Shown piece after piece: positions 51,086-59,610 of a DNA stretch of 64,000 nt. The position numbers and the translations under genes were made by a program. The stretch is taken from the NCBI RefSeq assembly GCF_000518985.1, contig NZ_JAEQ01000014.1:1-64000 (forward strand), in the 5' to 3' direction. Positions within the stretch are counted from its first letter, which is position 1; the number at the start of each line of letters is the position of its first letter. Origin of the DNA: Chelativorans sp. J32 (GTDB lineage Bacteria > Pseudomonadota > Alphaproteobacteria > Rhizobiales > Rhizobiaceae). The notes beneath the pieces are model-generated. The model saw only the letters and a list, made by a program, of their open reading frames with translations. It made no database searches and was not told the origin of the DNA.

Positions 51086-54000
51086 ATGCCCGCACTCGAT
51101 GCCCTGCGCGACGAGATCCGGAAACACTATCTTGCCGACGAAGACCTTCTTCTGAGAAGGTTGATCGAATCTGCCGAAATTTCTTCGACGCGGCGAGAGG
51201 CTATTTCGGCCAAGGCCGCAGAACTGGTGCGGGCGGTGCGGGCAAGCTCGACCCGGCATTTGATGGAATCGTTTCTGGCGGAATACGGGCTTTCGACCAG
51301 TGAGGGCGTGGCTCTGATGTGCCTGGCCGAAGCGCTTCTGCGCGTGCCCGACACCGAGACCATGGACGATCTCATTCGTGATAAAATCGCGCCGCATGAT
51401 TGGTCCGCCCATTCGGGCGAGTCGGCGTCAATTTTCGTGAATGCCTCCACCTGGGCGCTGATGCTAACGGGGCGGGTCCTGGACGACGAGGGCAATGGCA
51501 TCGAGGCGATGCTTCGCGGTATGGTCCGTCGCTTGGGAGAACCGGTGATCCGCGCCGCCGTGGCCGCCGCCATGCGGGAAATGGGCGAACAATTTGTTCT
51601 CGGACGCACGATCGAAGAGGCGATCAAGCGCGGCCGTTCCATGACCACCAAGGGCTACACCTATTCCTACGACATGCTGGGCGAGGCGGCCCGCACCGAG
51701 GCTGATGCGCTGCGCTATTTCGAAGCCTATCGGAAAGCGATCGCCTCTTTGAAGGGCGAGGCCCGAAGCGACGATATCCGCGCCAACCCCGGTATCTCGG
51801 TCAAGCTCTCTGCCATTCACCCGCGCTATGAGGTCCCGCAGCGCGAGACCATGCTGCCGGTCATGGTGGAACGCCTGCTTCTGCTCGCGCAGGATGCCAA
51901 GGCCGCCCGGATGGGGCTCAATATCGATGCGGAGGAAGCGGACCGGCTGGACCTTTCGCTTGACGTGATCGAGCGCGTTTTGGCGCACCCGTCCCTCGAA
52001 GGCTGGGATGGGTTCGGCATTGTCGTTCAGGCTTATGGGCGGCGAGCGCCTTTCGTCATCGACTGGCTGCATGCGCTGGCGGAAAAGCTCGATCGCAGGA
52101 TCATGGTACGCCTCGTCAAGGGCGCATACTGGGACACCGAGATCAAACGCGCTCAGGTGATGGGGCTCGAAAGCTACCCGGTCTTCACGCGTAAGGTGAA
52201 CACGGATGTTTCCTATATCGCCTGCGCGCGGAAGCTGCTTTCGTTGACCGACCGCATCTATCCGCAATTTGCCACGCATAACGCGCACACGGCCGCGGCG
52301 ATTCTGGCCATCGCCGAGGACAAGGGCGCGTTCGAATTCCAGCGGCTGCATGGCATGGGTGAGGCGCTACATGATATCGTCCATCGCCGTGAAGGCACGC
52401 GCTGCCGGATCTACGCGCCGGTCGGTGCGCATGAGGACCTGCTTGCCTATCTGGTTCGTCGCCTCCTCGAAAACGGAGCGAACTCCTCCTTCGTGCACCA
52501 GATCATCGATGAGGAGGTGAGCGCCGAGGAGATCGCCCGCGATCCCTTCACTGTGGCCGAAGCCAATGGCGGAGCCGCCAATCCATCAATCCCGGTGCCA
52601 CGGTTCATCTTCGGGCGGCAGCGTCTGAACTCGAAAGGATGGGACATCACGGACACAACCACGCTCGGCGAGATCGATGCGGCGCGCCGGCCTTTCCAGG
52701 CCCCTCATCGTTGGGAAGCGCAGCCGCTGACAAAAGCGGCGGGCGGAGGCGAGATCCGCACCATCGTCAACCCCGCCTCGACCGCCGAGATCGTCGGCAC
52801 CGTCCAGGATGCGACACCTGAGCAGGTGACCGAAGCCATAGGGCTTGCGCTTGCGGCGCAACCTGCATGGGCGACGACCTCGGTGCAGCACCGAGCCGAG
52901 ATCTTGCTGCGCATCGCCGATCTCTATGAGGCCAATGCGGGCGAGTTCTTCGCGCTTTGCGCCCGCGAGGCGGGCAAGACGCTGTCCGACAGCATTGCCG
53001 AGCTTCGTGAGGCTGCCGACTTCCTGCGCTATTACGCAAACGAAGCGCGCCAGGCGGAGGAGGGGACCGAGGCGTGGGGTGTGATCGCCTGCATATCGCC
53101 CTGGAACTTTCCTCTGGCCATCTTTACCGGCCAGATCGCGGCGGCGCTCGTCACCGGTAATGCGGTGATCGCGAAACCTGCCGAGCAGACATGCCTGACC
53201 GCGGCAAGCGCCGTGGCGCTTATGCATGAGGCTGGCATTCCACGCGACGTCCTGCATCTCCTGCCGGGTGATGGACCTTCGGTCGGAGCGCCACTCACGG
53301 CTGACCCACGCATTGCCGGCGTCTGCTTTACAGGATCGACGGAAGTTGCCCGTCTCATAGAGCGGCAACTGGCCAAGACCGCAGCACCGGACGCAATGCT
53401 GATTGCCGAAACGGGTGGCCTCAATGCCATGATTGTCGACTCTACGGCTCTGCCAGAGCAGGCGGTGCGGGATATTCTCGCCTCCGCTTTCCAGAGCGCC
53501 GGGCAGCGTTGCTCGGCCCTGCGCGTTCTCTATGTCCAGAAGGATGTGGAGGCCCGCATGACCACCATGCTGCAAGGAGCCATGCAGGCGCTCGCAATGG
53601 GCAATCCCTGGGAGGTCTCGACCGATGTCGGTCCTGTCATCGACGAGGAGGCGCTTTCCGGGATCTCGGCCTATTGCGAGGAGATGGAAGAGAAGGGCCG
53701 CCTCATCGCCCGGATCGAACCGCCGAAAGGCGGGCGCTTTGTCGCGCCGAGCGCTTTCCGGGTGTCCGGGATCGAGGAAATGGAGCGTGAGGTCTTCGGG
53801 CCCGTTCTCCACGTCGCCACATTCGAGGCTGAAGACCTCGAAAAGGTCATCGCCGAGATCAACAGCAAGGGTTACGGCCTGACCTTCGGGCTCCACACGC
53901 GCATCGACGCACGGGTGCAGGAGATCGTGGACAGCATCCACGCCGGCAACATCTACATCAACCGCAACCAGATCGGCGCGGTGGTCGGATCCCAGCCTTT

Positions 54001-54700
54001 CGGGGGAGAGGGACTTTCCGGAACCGGGCCAAAGGCTGGCGGGCCGCTTTATCTTCGCCGCTTCCGCCGTGGCAAGGCCGGCCCGAACTCGGTGCCGATC
54101 AAAGCTCCGCTGATCGGTGCCAAGGAGCTGGCTCGGGCTATGCCCGATGCCCAGAAGAGTGGTTGGGCAAACCGCAGTGATCGCATCATAGCGCTCCGGC
54201 GCGCTCTACGCGGCCGTTGGCCTGAAATTCTTGCCGCTGCTGCAGCGCTGGATTTTGGACCGGTGGATTTGCCCGGGCCGACGGGCGAAGCCAATTCCCT
54301 CCAGCTTGCGCCGCGTGGCCGCGTGCTTTGCCTCGGTCCGGATGCCGACGCGCTTGCTGCTCAAGTGATCCAGGCACTTTCGGCAGGAAATGCAGTTCTT
54401 GCCGTAGCGGAGGATGCGCCTGCCATCCTTCACCCTCTGGTTAAGGCTGGACTCCCGCTTGCCGCATTTGACGGCGCGGTCGCACCGGAAAGCCTCACAA
54501 CCGCTCCGCTCGACCTGGTCGCCGCTACGGGCGAGCGGCAGTGGCTTACGGCATTGAGGATGGCGCTTTCCGCGCGAGAAGGTCAGATCATCCCGCTCGT
54601 GACGGAGCTCATCTATCCAGCTGCCTACGCGCACGAGCGCTCGGTCTGTGTCGATACGACAGCCGCGGGAGGAAATGCGAGCTTGCTTGCGGCGGCATAG
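51086..54700 (+). CDS. putA: Bifunctional proline dehydrogenase / P5C dehydrogenase
   Basis: 1204-aa bifunctional enzyme taking proline to glutamate. There is no N-terminal ribbon-helix-helix DNA-binding domain, so it is not self-regulating, consistent with a separate PutR. The FAD-dependent proline dehydrogenase barrel spans about residues 170-490 (GISVKLSAIHPRYE, RLVKGAYWDTEIKRAQ, FATHNAHT). The aldehyde dehydrogenase part spans about 540-1000, with SPWNFPLAIFTGQIAAAL, the Glu in AETGGLNAMIVDS and the catalytic Cys in SAGQRCSALRVL. A further ~180-residue C-terminal region matches the long (type B) PutA layout, which covers the substrate channel. Confidence 0.96.
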   Translation: MPALDALRDEIRKHYLADEDLLLRRLIESAEISSTRREAISAKAAELVRAVRASSTRHLMESFLAEYGLSTSEGVALMCLAEALLRVPDTETMDDLIRDKIAPHDWSAHSGESASIFVNASTWALMLTGRVLDDEGNGIEAMLRGMVRRLGEPVIRAAVAAAMREMGEQFVLGRTIEEAIKRGRSMTTKGYTYSYDMLGEAARTEADALRYFEAYRKAIASLKGEARSDDIRANPGISVKLSAIHPRYEVPQRETMLPVMVERLLLLAQDAKAARMGLNIDAEEADRLDLSLDVIERVLAHPSLEGWDGFGIVVQAYGRRAPFVIDWLHALAEKLDRRIMVRLVKGAYWDTEIKRAQVMGLESYPVFTRKVNTDVSYIACARKLLSLTDRIYPQFATHNAHTAAAILAIAEDKGAFEFQRLHGMGEALHDIVHRREGTRCRIYAPVGAHEDLLAYLVRRLLENGANSSFVHQIIDEEVSAEEIARDPFTVAEANGGAANPSIPVPRFIFGRQRLNSKGWDITDTTTLGEIDAARRPFQAPHRWEAQPLTKAAGGGEIRTIVNPASTAEIVGTVQDATPEQVTEAIGLALAAQPAWATTSVQHRAEILLRIADLYEANAGEFFALCAREAGKTLSDSIAELREAADFLRYYANEARQAEEGTEAWGVIACISPWNFPLAIFTGQIAAALVTGNAVIAKPAEQTCLTAASAVALMHEAGIPRDVLHLLPGDGPSVGAPLTADPRIAGVCFTGSTEVARLIERQLAKTAAPDAMLIAETGGLNAMIVDSTALPEQAVRDILASAFQSAGQRCSALRVLYVQKDVEARMTTMLQGAMQALAMGNPWEVSTDVGPVIDEEALSGISAYCEEMEEKGRLIARIEPPKGGRFVAPSAFRVSGIEEMEREVFGPVLHVATFEAEDLEKVIAEINSKGYGLTFGLHTRIDARVQEIVDSIHAGNIYINRNQIGAVVGSQPFGGEGLSGTGPKAGGPLYLRRFRRGKAGPNSVPIKAPLIGAKELARAMPDAQKSGWANRSDRIIALRRALRGRWPEILAAAAALDFGPVDLPGPTGEANSLQLAPRGRVLCLGPDADALAAQVIQALSAGNAVLAVAEDAPAILHPLVKAGLPLAAFDGAVAPESLTTAPLDLVAATGERQWLTALRMALSAREGQIIPLVTELIYPAAYAHERSVCVDTTAAGGNASLLAAA

Positions 54701-54709
54701 ATGGTCAGA

Positions 54710-54780
54710 GCCCCTCTCGTGCGATTCCAAGGCGTGCTTTGAACGGTGAAGGCCAAGTTTCGGAAATCGCAGAGAGGGGC
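54710..54780. terminator. Long inverted repeat after putA
   Basis: Arms 54710-54728 and 54762-54780 (GCCCCTCTC...GCGATTCC with GGAAATCGC...GAGAGGGGC) pair almost fully over a 33-base loop. The repeat begins ten bases after the putA stop, between convergent genes. A bidirectional terminator or a transcript-stabilising hairpin is likely, though there is no strong T run. Confidence 0.5.
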
Positions 54781-54806
54781 AATCCGCTTGCAGCGCTTGG
54801 CCGTCT

Positions 54807-55127
54807 CTAGGCGCCTTCGACCACGCTGAACCCTTCGAAGACGGGCGGGCCCTTATAGAGGTCCTTGTTCTGGCCGGCATTCTTGTGCGCGTTGCGGAAG
54901 TTTTCCGATTTCGTCCAGGCGAGGAAATCCTCCCGGCTTTTCCAGATCGTATGGGACGCGTAGAGCGTGTAGCCTTCCTCCTCGTTGCGCGGCCCGCGCA
55001 ACAGGCTGAACTCGATAAATCCCGGCATCTGGGCGAGGCTCGAATCCCGGTTCTTCCACACCTGCTCGAAGGCTTCTTCCTGGCCTTCCGCAACCCTGAA
55101 CCGATTCATCGCGATAAACGTGCTCAA
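54807..55127 (-). CDS. Haem-degrading monooxygenase, IsdG/HmuQ-like
   Basis: 106-aa ABM-fold protein (FIAMNRFRVAEGQEEAFEQVW; GFIEFSLLRGP; YTLYASHTIWKSREDFLAW). Asn8, Trp71 and His81 occupy positions like the Asn-Trp-His triad of IsdG-type haem oxygenases. In Bradyrhizobium and relatives HmuQ/HmuD of this family open the haem ring to release iron. Its place at the edge of the haem uptake locus supports that role over a general antibiotic-biosynthesis monooxygenase. A 265-base gap separates it from tonB on the same strand, so it may have its own promoter. Confidence 0.83.
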   Translation of the reverse strand: MSTFIAMNRFRVAEGQEEAFEQVWKNRDSSLAQMPGFIEFSLLRGPRNEEEGYTLYASHTIWKSREDFLAWTKSENFRNAHKNAGQNKDLYKGPPVFEGFSVVEGA

Positions 55128-55392
55128 TCCCTGTCTCCGTTTCTTCGTCTAAGGTTTTCTATTCATTGCCGAAGCGCTGAGGGGAAACAACAGCACGTTT
55201 TCCGCCAGCTTTCCTGTTCTGCGGTGCGCGGGATCCGGCCCGGCCTGACGCCCGCCACGGATCTCACCCACAGTGGGATCGCATAAGTCCGCCCCTTGTC
55301 GCATCATTTCCAGGAGCTCTTGCTTAAGGCCGTCGCCGCGCGGGGCGGCCAGTCGGTGAAGTGCGGTGAGGTGGAAAATCGGCGACATCCTA

Positions 55393-56664
55393 TCAACGCC
55401 TGAATTCGAGCGGCACAGTGAAAGGCCAGGAAGACCTGCCCGCATCGGCCGGGATTTTAGGAAATGGAGCGGCTCGTTGGACCGTCTCGACGGCGGCCTG
55501 GTCCAGAATGGGGGATCCGGAACTACGCACCACACGAATGCCACTCACCCCGCCATTGCTCGATACGATGAAAGCGACGCGCACCTCTCCACGGAGGCGT
55601 TGCCGCTGAGCTTCGCGGGGATAGCGCAGCGACCGGCGGAGCTTTGCAACGACCTTGCCTGGATAATTCGACACCGCGGCATTGCCGGCCTGCGAGGCGC
55701 GTCCGGCACCGCGGCTTGCCGCCCCATCTGCCGTCCGGCTGCCTTCGGACGAACCGCGCTTTGCATCCCGATCATCCCGGCCTCCGGAACCGCCGGCTCT
55801 TTGCGGCGCAGGCTTTTCGGCCTTCGGCTCCGGTCTTTCGGCTGCTCGCGCTGCACGTTGCTTCGGCTCAGCCACCTTTCGTTGAGGCTTGGGCGGCCGA
55901 TAATCCGGACGCGGTGTTGGACGAGGGACTGGAGCCATCGCCACCGCATCGTCTTCGGGGACGATTTCCTCCACAGGCTCGATGGGCTCCGCGGTAACCG
56001 GTTCCGGCGTGGTGATGCTTGCTTCCTGTGTCGCCGGTGCAACCAGGATCTGCTCCGGTTGGATCGGTTGAGCCTCGCTAGGCTTTTGCGGACTGGGCTC
56101 GCTGGATGGCTCGGGATCGATCGGCTCAAGCGGCTCGAGGGGGACCGGGTCTGTCGGCGTCTGCGATGTTTCCTCCGATGTCGTGTTGGCCGTCTCGACG
56201 GGCTCGATCCTCTCCTGGAGAGGCGTCAGCGACTCTACCGGCGCCGGCTCGGAGGTCGCCGCTTCGTCCGCCGGCTCGATGGTTTCCGTCGGCGCACCGG
56301 CGGCGCTGAAGTCCACCAGATCGGTGCCCCAGATGACGACTTCCTCCTCAGCACCGCCTGCGATCTGCACGTCCTGCCCTTTCAGGAAGAGAAAAGCCGC
56401 TGCAGCGCTGACATGGAGAGCTACGGAAAAACCGAAAGCGAGATTGCGGCGTGTGAAAAGGCCTTTGGCCTTGGCTTCCTTGGCGGGTACGGCTGGCGCA
56501 TCCGGAATGGTCACCGGAAGCGGTGCGTCGCTATCGCCCATTTCCGCCAATGCGGGGACGATGTCGAGCTTAACCGGACGCTCGCGAAGATCCGGCTCGG
56601 TCCCCCCGGCATCCTCGGCCGGGGTGCTGCGGTTGGGAACAATGTCGAGATCGATCGCGAGCAC
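55393..56664 (-). CDS. tonB: TonB energy-transducing protein
   Basis: 423-aa protein starting at a GTG. One membrane anchor (NLAFGFSVALHVSAAAAFLFL, about 74-94) is followed by a Pro/Glu/Thr-rich spacer (about 115-260) and a basic Gly/Ser/Arg region (about 260-330) that spans the periplasm. The TonB C-terminal domain comes last (RYPREAQRQRLRGEVRVAFI, GIRVVRSSGSPILDQAAVETV, FTVPLEF). It transmits proton-motive force to the receptor encoded upstream. exbB and exbD are not in the window. The receptor, a small periplasmic protein and tonB form one transcription unit. Confidence 0.92.
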   Translation of the reverse strand: MLAIDLDIVPNRSTPAEDAGGTEPDLRERPVKLDIVPALAEMGDSDAPLPVTIPDAPAVPAKEAKAKGLFTRRNLAFGFSVALHVSAAAAFLFLKGQDVQIAGGAEEEVVIWGTDLVDFSAAGAPTETIEPADEAATSEPAPVESLTPLQERIEPVETANTTSEETSQTPTDPVPLEPLEPIDPEPSSEPSPQKPSEAQPIQPEQILVAPATQEASITTPEPVTAEPIEPVEEIVPEDDAVAMAPVPRPTPRPDYRPPKPQRKVAEPKQRAARAAERPEPKAEKPAPQRAGGSGGRDDRDAKRGSSEGSRTADGAASRGAGRASQAGNAAVSNYPGKVVAKLRRSLRYPREAQRQRLRGEVRVAFIVSSNGGVSGIRVVRSSGSPILDQAAVETVQRAAPFPKIPADAGRSSWPFTVPLEFRR

Positions 56665-56676
56665 CGGCGGTAAGCC

Positions 56677-57105
56677 TCACTTTCCGAAGGTGACGGCGCT
56701 GCGAGTCGCCGTCTCCAGGCGCTCCATGCAGGCCGAAGCTTCCGGCCCTTCGCAGGCGGTGGCGCCATTGAGGAGGATGCGGCCCAGATCCGAGCAGTTG
56801 AGATCCGGAAGATCGAACTGGCGCACCTTCGTCTCTCCGTCCGGTAGCTCCTTGAAATCCAGGACGGTGAGCCGTTTCACGACTCCGTCCTTTCCAAAGA
56901 GCGCCACCTCATAGGCGGTTCGGGAGATATCCTTCCCAAGGCGGTTGGCTGCAACGAAGGTGAGCCTGCATCCACGCTGGCTGGCCTCCGCTCCGTTGAG
57001 TTCAAGCGAGAGGGAGGGCGGCGGGTTGCCGTCCTCTTGGGCCAGGGCGTGGCCGATACCGGCCGCGAGTGCCAGGATTAGTGAAAATGCCAGCCGCGCG
57101 CGCAT
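56677..57105 (-). CDS. Secreted protein of the haem uptake operon
   Basis: 142-aa protein with a signal peptide (MRARLAFSLILALAAGIGHALA). The mature part reads PPSLSLELNGAEASQRGCRLTF split near its start, then ISRTAYEVALFGKDGVVKRLTVLDF and a C-terminal NCSDLGRIL ... ACEGPEASACMERL, with four or more cysteines. Related small proteins accompany TonB-receptor loci in rhizobia but have no known function. It sits two bases after the receptor gene and 12 before tonB, so it is surely co-transcribed. Confidence 0.8.
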   Translation of the reverse strand: MRARLAFSLILALAAGIGHALAQEDGNPPPSLSLELNGAEASQRGCRLTFVAANRLGKDISRTAYEVALFGKDGVVKRLTVLDFKELPDGETKVRQFDLPDLNCSDLGRILLNGATACEGPEASACMERLETATRSAVTFGK

Positions 57106-57107
57106 GT

Positions 57108-59177
57108 TCAGCCTCCGAAGCGGAGGGTGGCGCCCACCTTCACGGTAACACCGGGCTGATAGTCGAAGCCGCTGGAGGTATCGACGAGCGGGACCACATA
57201 TTTCTCGTCGAAAAGGTTGTCGACGCGGAAATCCAGCCGCAGGTTCTCGGTCGCCTTATAGTTGGCGTAGATATTTACCAGCGTGTAGTCTTCTGCGAAG
57301 CTCGATCCCTTCGGCGCCTCGTTGAATTGAACCTCGCCGCCGACTGTCAGGCGCTCATCGAGGAAACGCATGCCGAGATCGGCCGTAACAGTCGTTGGCG
57401 GAATGGTCGCAAGGTCCGTCCGCGTGCCGTCCCGCTGGATTTCGTGGCCGTCGATGACGGAAATGCTCAATCCCCCGAAGAACCGGCCAGCATCGTAGTA
57501 TCCTTCGAGTTCAAAGCCGTCGATCTCGGCCGCATAGACGTTCTGGTACTGGACGCAGAACCGCATGGGCGAGAAGGAGCACGCCGAGCCCGGTCCCATG
57601 AAGATCGTCTCGGTCGTGATGAAATCGTCCACGTCATTGTGGAAATAGGCGGCCTTGAGCCTCAGCCTGTCGTCCGGCCGGAGGAGCCCTTCGGCAGCAT
57701 AGTTTACGCCGACCTCCCACGTCTTACCGGTTTCCGGCCTCAGGTCGGGATTGGGAAGGAAGGGGAAGGGCGGTCTGGGATGCATTCCGCTGATGAAGGC
57801 TTCGGACGTATTTGGCGCGCGATAGCCTTCGGCATAAGAACCATAGATCTGGAGGCCAGAAAGCAGGCCTTCGCGGAAGGGGGATACGCCTACGCTGATG
57901 CGTGGCGAGATACGGTCGTCGGAACTTTCTTCCGAGGCCTCCAGCGTATAGGAATCGTAACGCAGGCCCCCGACCACCTCGAGCCAATCATAGGTCAGCT
58001 TGTCCTGGATATAGGCGCCCCAGACGGTGCGCTTTCCGGCGGGGTTGAAGAAATCGGCACCACCAGCCGTGGTCGAACTGAAATCGTCATAGACCCAGTC
58101 GCCGCCGACCGTGAGTTCATGCTGCACGGCGCCGGTATCCAAATAGGAGGTGTTCCAGATATCGAAGCTCGAGGTTCGAAGATCGTATTCGGTCGGCTCA
58201 CCCGCGTCCGTCTCGGTAAGATCCATGGAGTTGACCGCGCCCTTCACATTGAGGTTCAGCCATTTCTCCCCCTCGTCGGAGATCTTGAACTCGCCGGTGA
58301 AGGTACTGTCGCGCAGCTCGTTGTCTGTCACGTCCGACGTGGACCATTCGTCGCGTGAGCCAGTCCAGCCAAGCGTGAGTTCGCTCAAATCGGTTGGCTT
58401 CAGCGTCGCCTTGGCATGGCCGCTCAGAACTTCGAAGCCTGAATGTTCGACCGTATTGCCGGCGCCATCGTCATAATCGCCGTAATCGCGCCAGACGATG
58501 TTTCCCAGGACCGAAAAGCTATCGGTGAGCCGGTAAGCGCCGGTCGCGCTGGTGGTCCAGCCCGAACCGTTCGATTCGTAACGAGCCGTGGTGGAAAGAG
58601 CGTAGGTCTCCCAATCGCGCAGAAAATCTTCCGCCGTCTTGGTCTCGAAATACACGACGCCGCCAATTGCGCCGGAGCCGAAAGTATTGGCGCTCGGCCC
58701 GCGGATCACGTCAACCTGCTTGATCAGCTCGGGGTCGATCCAGAACATGCGCGAGACGTCGTGGCCGTTCTTGTGGAAGTTCTGGCGCGCGCCATCGACG
58801 ATGACGGCGACGCGTCCGGCATCCTGCAGGCCGCGGATATTGATATTGGCGACCGAAGGCTGCCCGTCCGCATAGATATTGATGCCCGGAACGCCGAAGA
58901 GCAGATCGCTGGGCGTCGTCGCCATGCGGCGCTCGAGCCGCTCCTCGCCGACGTGACTGACCGAAGCCATGCTCTCGATCGGCGTTTCGCCGGTTCGACT
59001 TACGACCGTGATTCTGTCGAGGAGTGTACCGGATGCGTTTTCACGACTGATTTGGCTTGGCTGGTCGGCTTCCGCCCCCTGATTTCCGGTTTCCTGGGCG
59101 GCTGCGCCAATAGAAGTAACAAGAACAGCTACGCAGCCAAGCATTGCTGTCCGATGTCGAGCGATAAGCCCCTTCAT
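57108..59177 (-). CDS. hmuR: TonB-dependent haem/haemoglobin receptor
   Basis: 689-aa outer-membrane receptor from the ATG at 59177 (AGGGGATT upstream; signal peptide MKGLIARHRTAMLGCVAVLV...AAAQ). An upstream in-frame start adds 32 residues with no signal character. The TonB box is probably LLDRITVVS. The plug domain contains VSHVGEERLERRM and IDPELIKQVDVIRGPSANTFGSGAIGG split across it. The barrel has the haem-receptor pair YAEGYRAPNTSEAF (FRAP-like) and NPDLRPETGKTWEVG (NPNL-like), with a His between them. It ends in an aromatic-poor GATLRFGG. It is divergent from hmuP. Confidence 0.93.
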   Translation of the reverse strand: MKGLIARHRTAMLGCVAVLVTSIGAAAQETGNQGAEADQPSQISRENASGTLLDRITVVSRTGETPIESMASVSHVGEERLERRMATTPSDLLFGVPGINIYADGQPSVANINIRGLQDAGRVAVIVDGARQNFHKNGHDVSRMFWIDPELIKQVDVIRGPSANTFGSGAIGGVVYFETKTAEDFLRDWETYALSTTARYESNGSGWTTSATGAYRLTDSFSVLGNIVWRDYGDYDDGAGNTVEHSGFEVLSGHAKATLKPTDLSELTLGWTGSRDEWSTSDVTDNELRDSTFTGEFKISDEGEKWLNLNVKGAVNSMDLTETDAGEPTEYDLRTSSFDIWNTSYLDTGAVQHELTVGGDWVYDDFSSTTAGGADFFNPAGKRTVWGAYIQDKLTYDWLEVVGGLRYDSYTLEASEESSDDRISPRISVGVSPFREGLLSGLQIYGSYAEGYRAPNTSEAFISGMHPRPPFPFLPNPDLRPETGKTWEVGVNYAAEGLLRPDDRLRLKAAYFHNDVDDFITTETIFMGPGSACSFSPMRFCVQYQNVYAAEIDGFELEGYYDAGRFFGGLSISVIDGHEIQRDGTRTDLATIPPTTVTADLGMRFLDERLTVGGEVQFNEAPKGSSFAEDYTLVNIYANYKATENLRLDFRVDNLFDEKYVVPLVDTSSGFDYQPGVTVKVGATLRFGG

Positions 59178-59301
59178 GCGAATCCCCTGATCTCTCGATG
59201 AGGCCTTCGCTGGCTTGCCTAAAGAGGCTTGCTGGCTTGCCTTGCCCCCCGGCGGGCTAATGTTGAGTAGCATTATCCGGTATTGCGCTTCCTATTTAAG
59301 T

Positions 59302-59316
59302 TGATTATTGGTGTCA
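59302..59316. promoter_or_regulatory. IRO-type motif TGA-N9-TCA (candidate RirA site)
   Basis: TGA at 59302-59304 and TCA at 59314-59316, separated by nine bases, lie in the 215-base divergent region between hmuR and hmuP. RirA-controlled promoters of Rhizobium carry an iron-responsive operator of this form, and rirA itself ends this locus. It would repress both transcripts when iron is ample. Confidence 0.65.
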
Positions 59317-59392
59317 AGAAATCAGATCACAGTCACGACATCGCCCAGCCAGCCCCAATGCGAGCCAGGCGCCAAGACCAAGGGCACCGAAC

Positions 59393-59596
59393 GTGAACGC
59401 TGAATTTTCTCTGGATCGCAAGCCGCCCACGGCACCGCGCGACGAGGCTGAACTGCCTCGCAATGACACGCCGCCTTTACGCACCGTTACGAGCGAGGAA
59501 CTCTTTCGTGGCGCGCAGGAGATCGTCATCGTTCACAGCGGCTCATTTTACCGCCTGAAGATCACCAGGCAGGGCAAGCTTATTCTCAACAAGTAG
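59393..59596 (+). CDS. hmuP: Haemin uptake protein HmuP/HemP
   Basis: 67-aa protein. The C-terminal half RTVTSEELFRGAQEIVIVHSGSFYRLKITRQGKLILNK (read in pieces: SEELFRG, IVIVHSGSFYRLK, TRQGKLILNK) is the HemP domain. In Sinorhizobium and Bradyrhizobium HmuP is needed as a coactivator for haem receptor expression. The first 30 residues are variable and Pro-rich. It starts the plus-strand haem operon, 14 bases before hmuS. Confidence 0.92.
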   Translation: MNAEFSLDRKPPTAPRDEAELPRNDTPPLRTVTSEELFRGAQEIVIVHSGSFYRLKITRQGKLILNK

Positions 59597-59610
59597 GACT
59601 GGGGGACATC

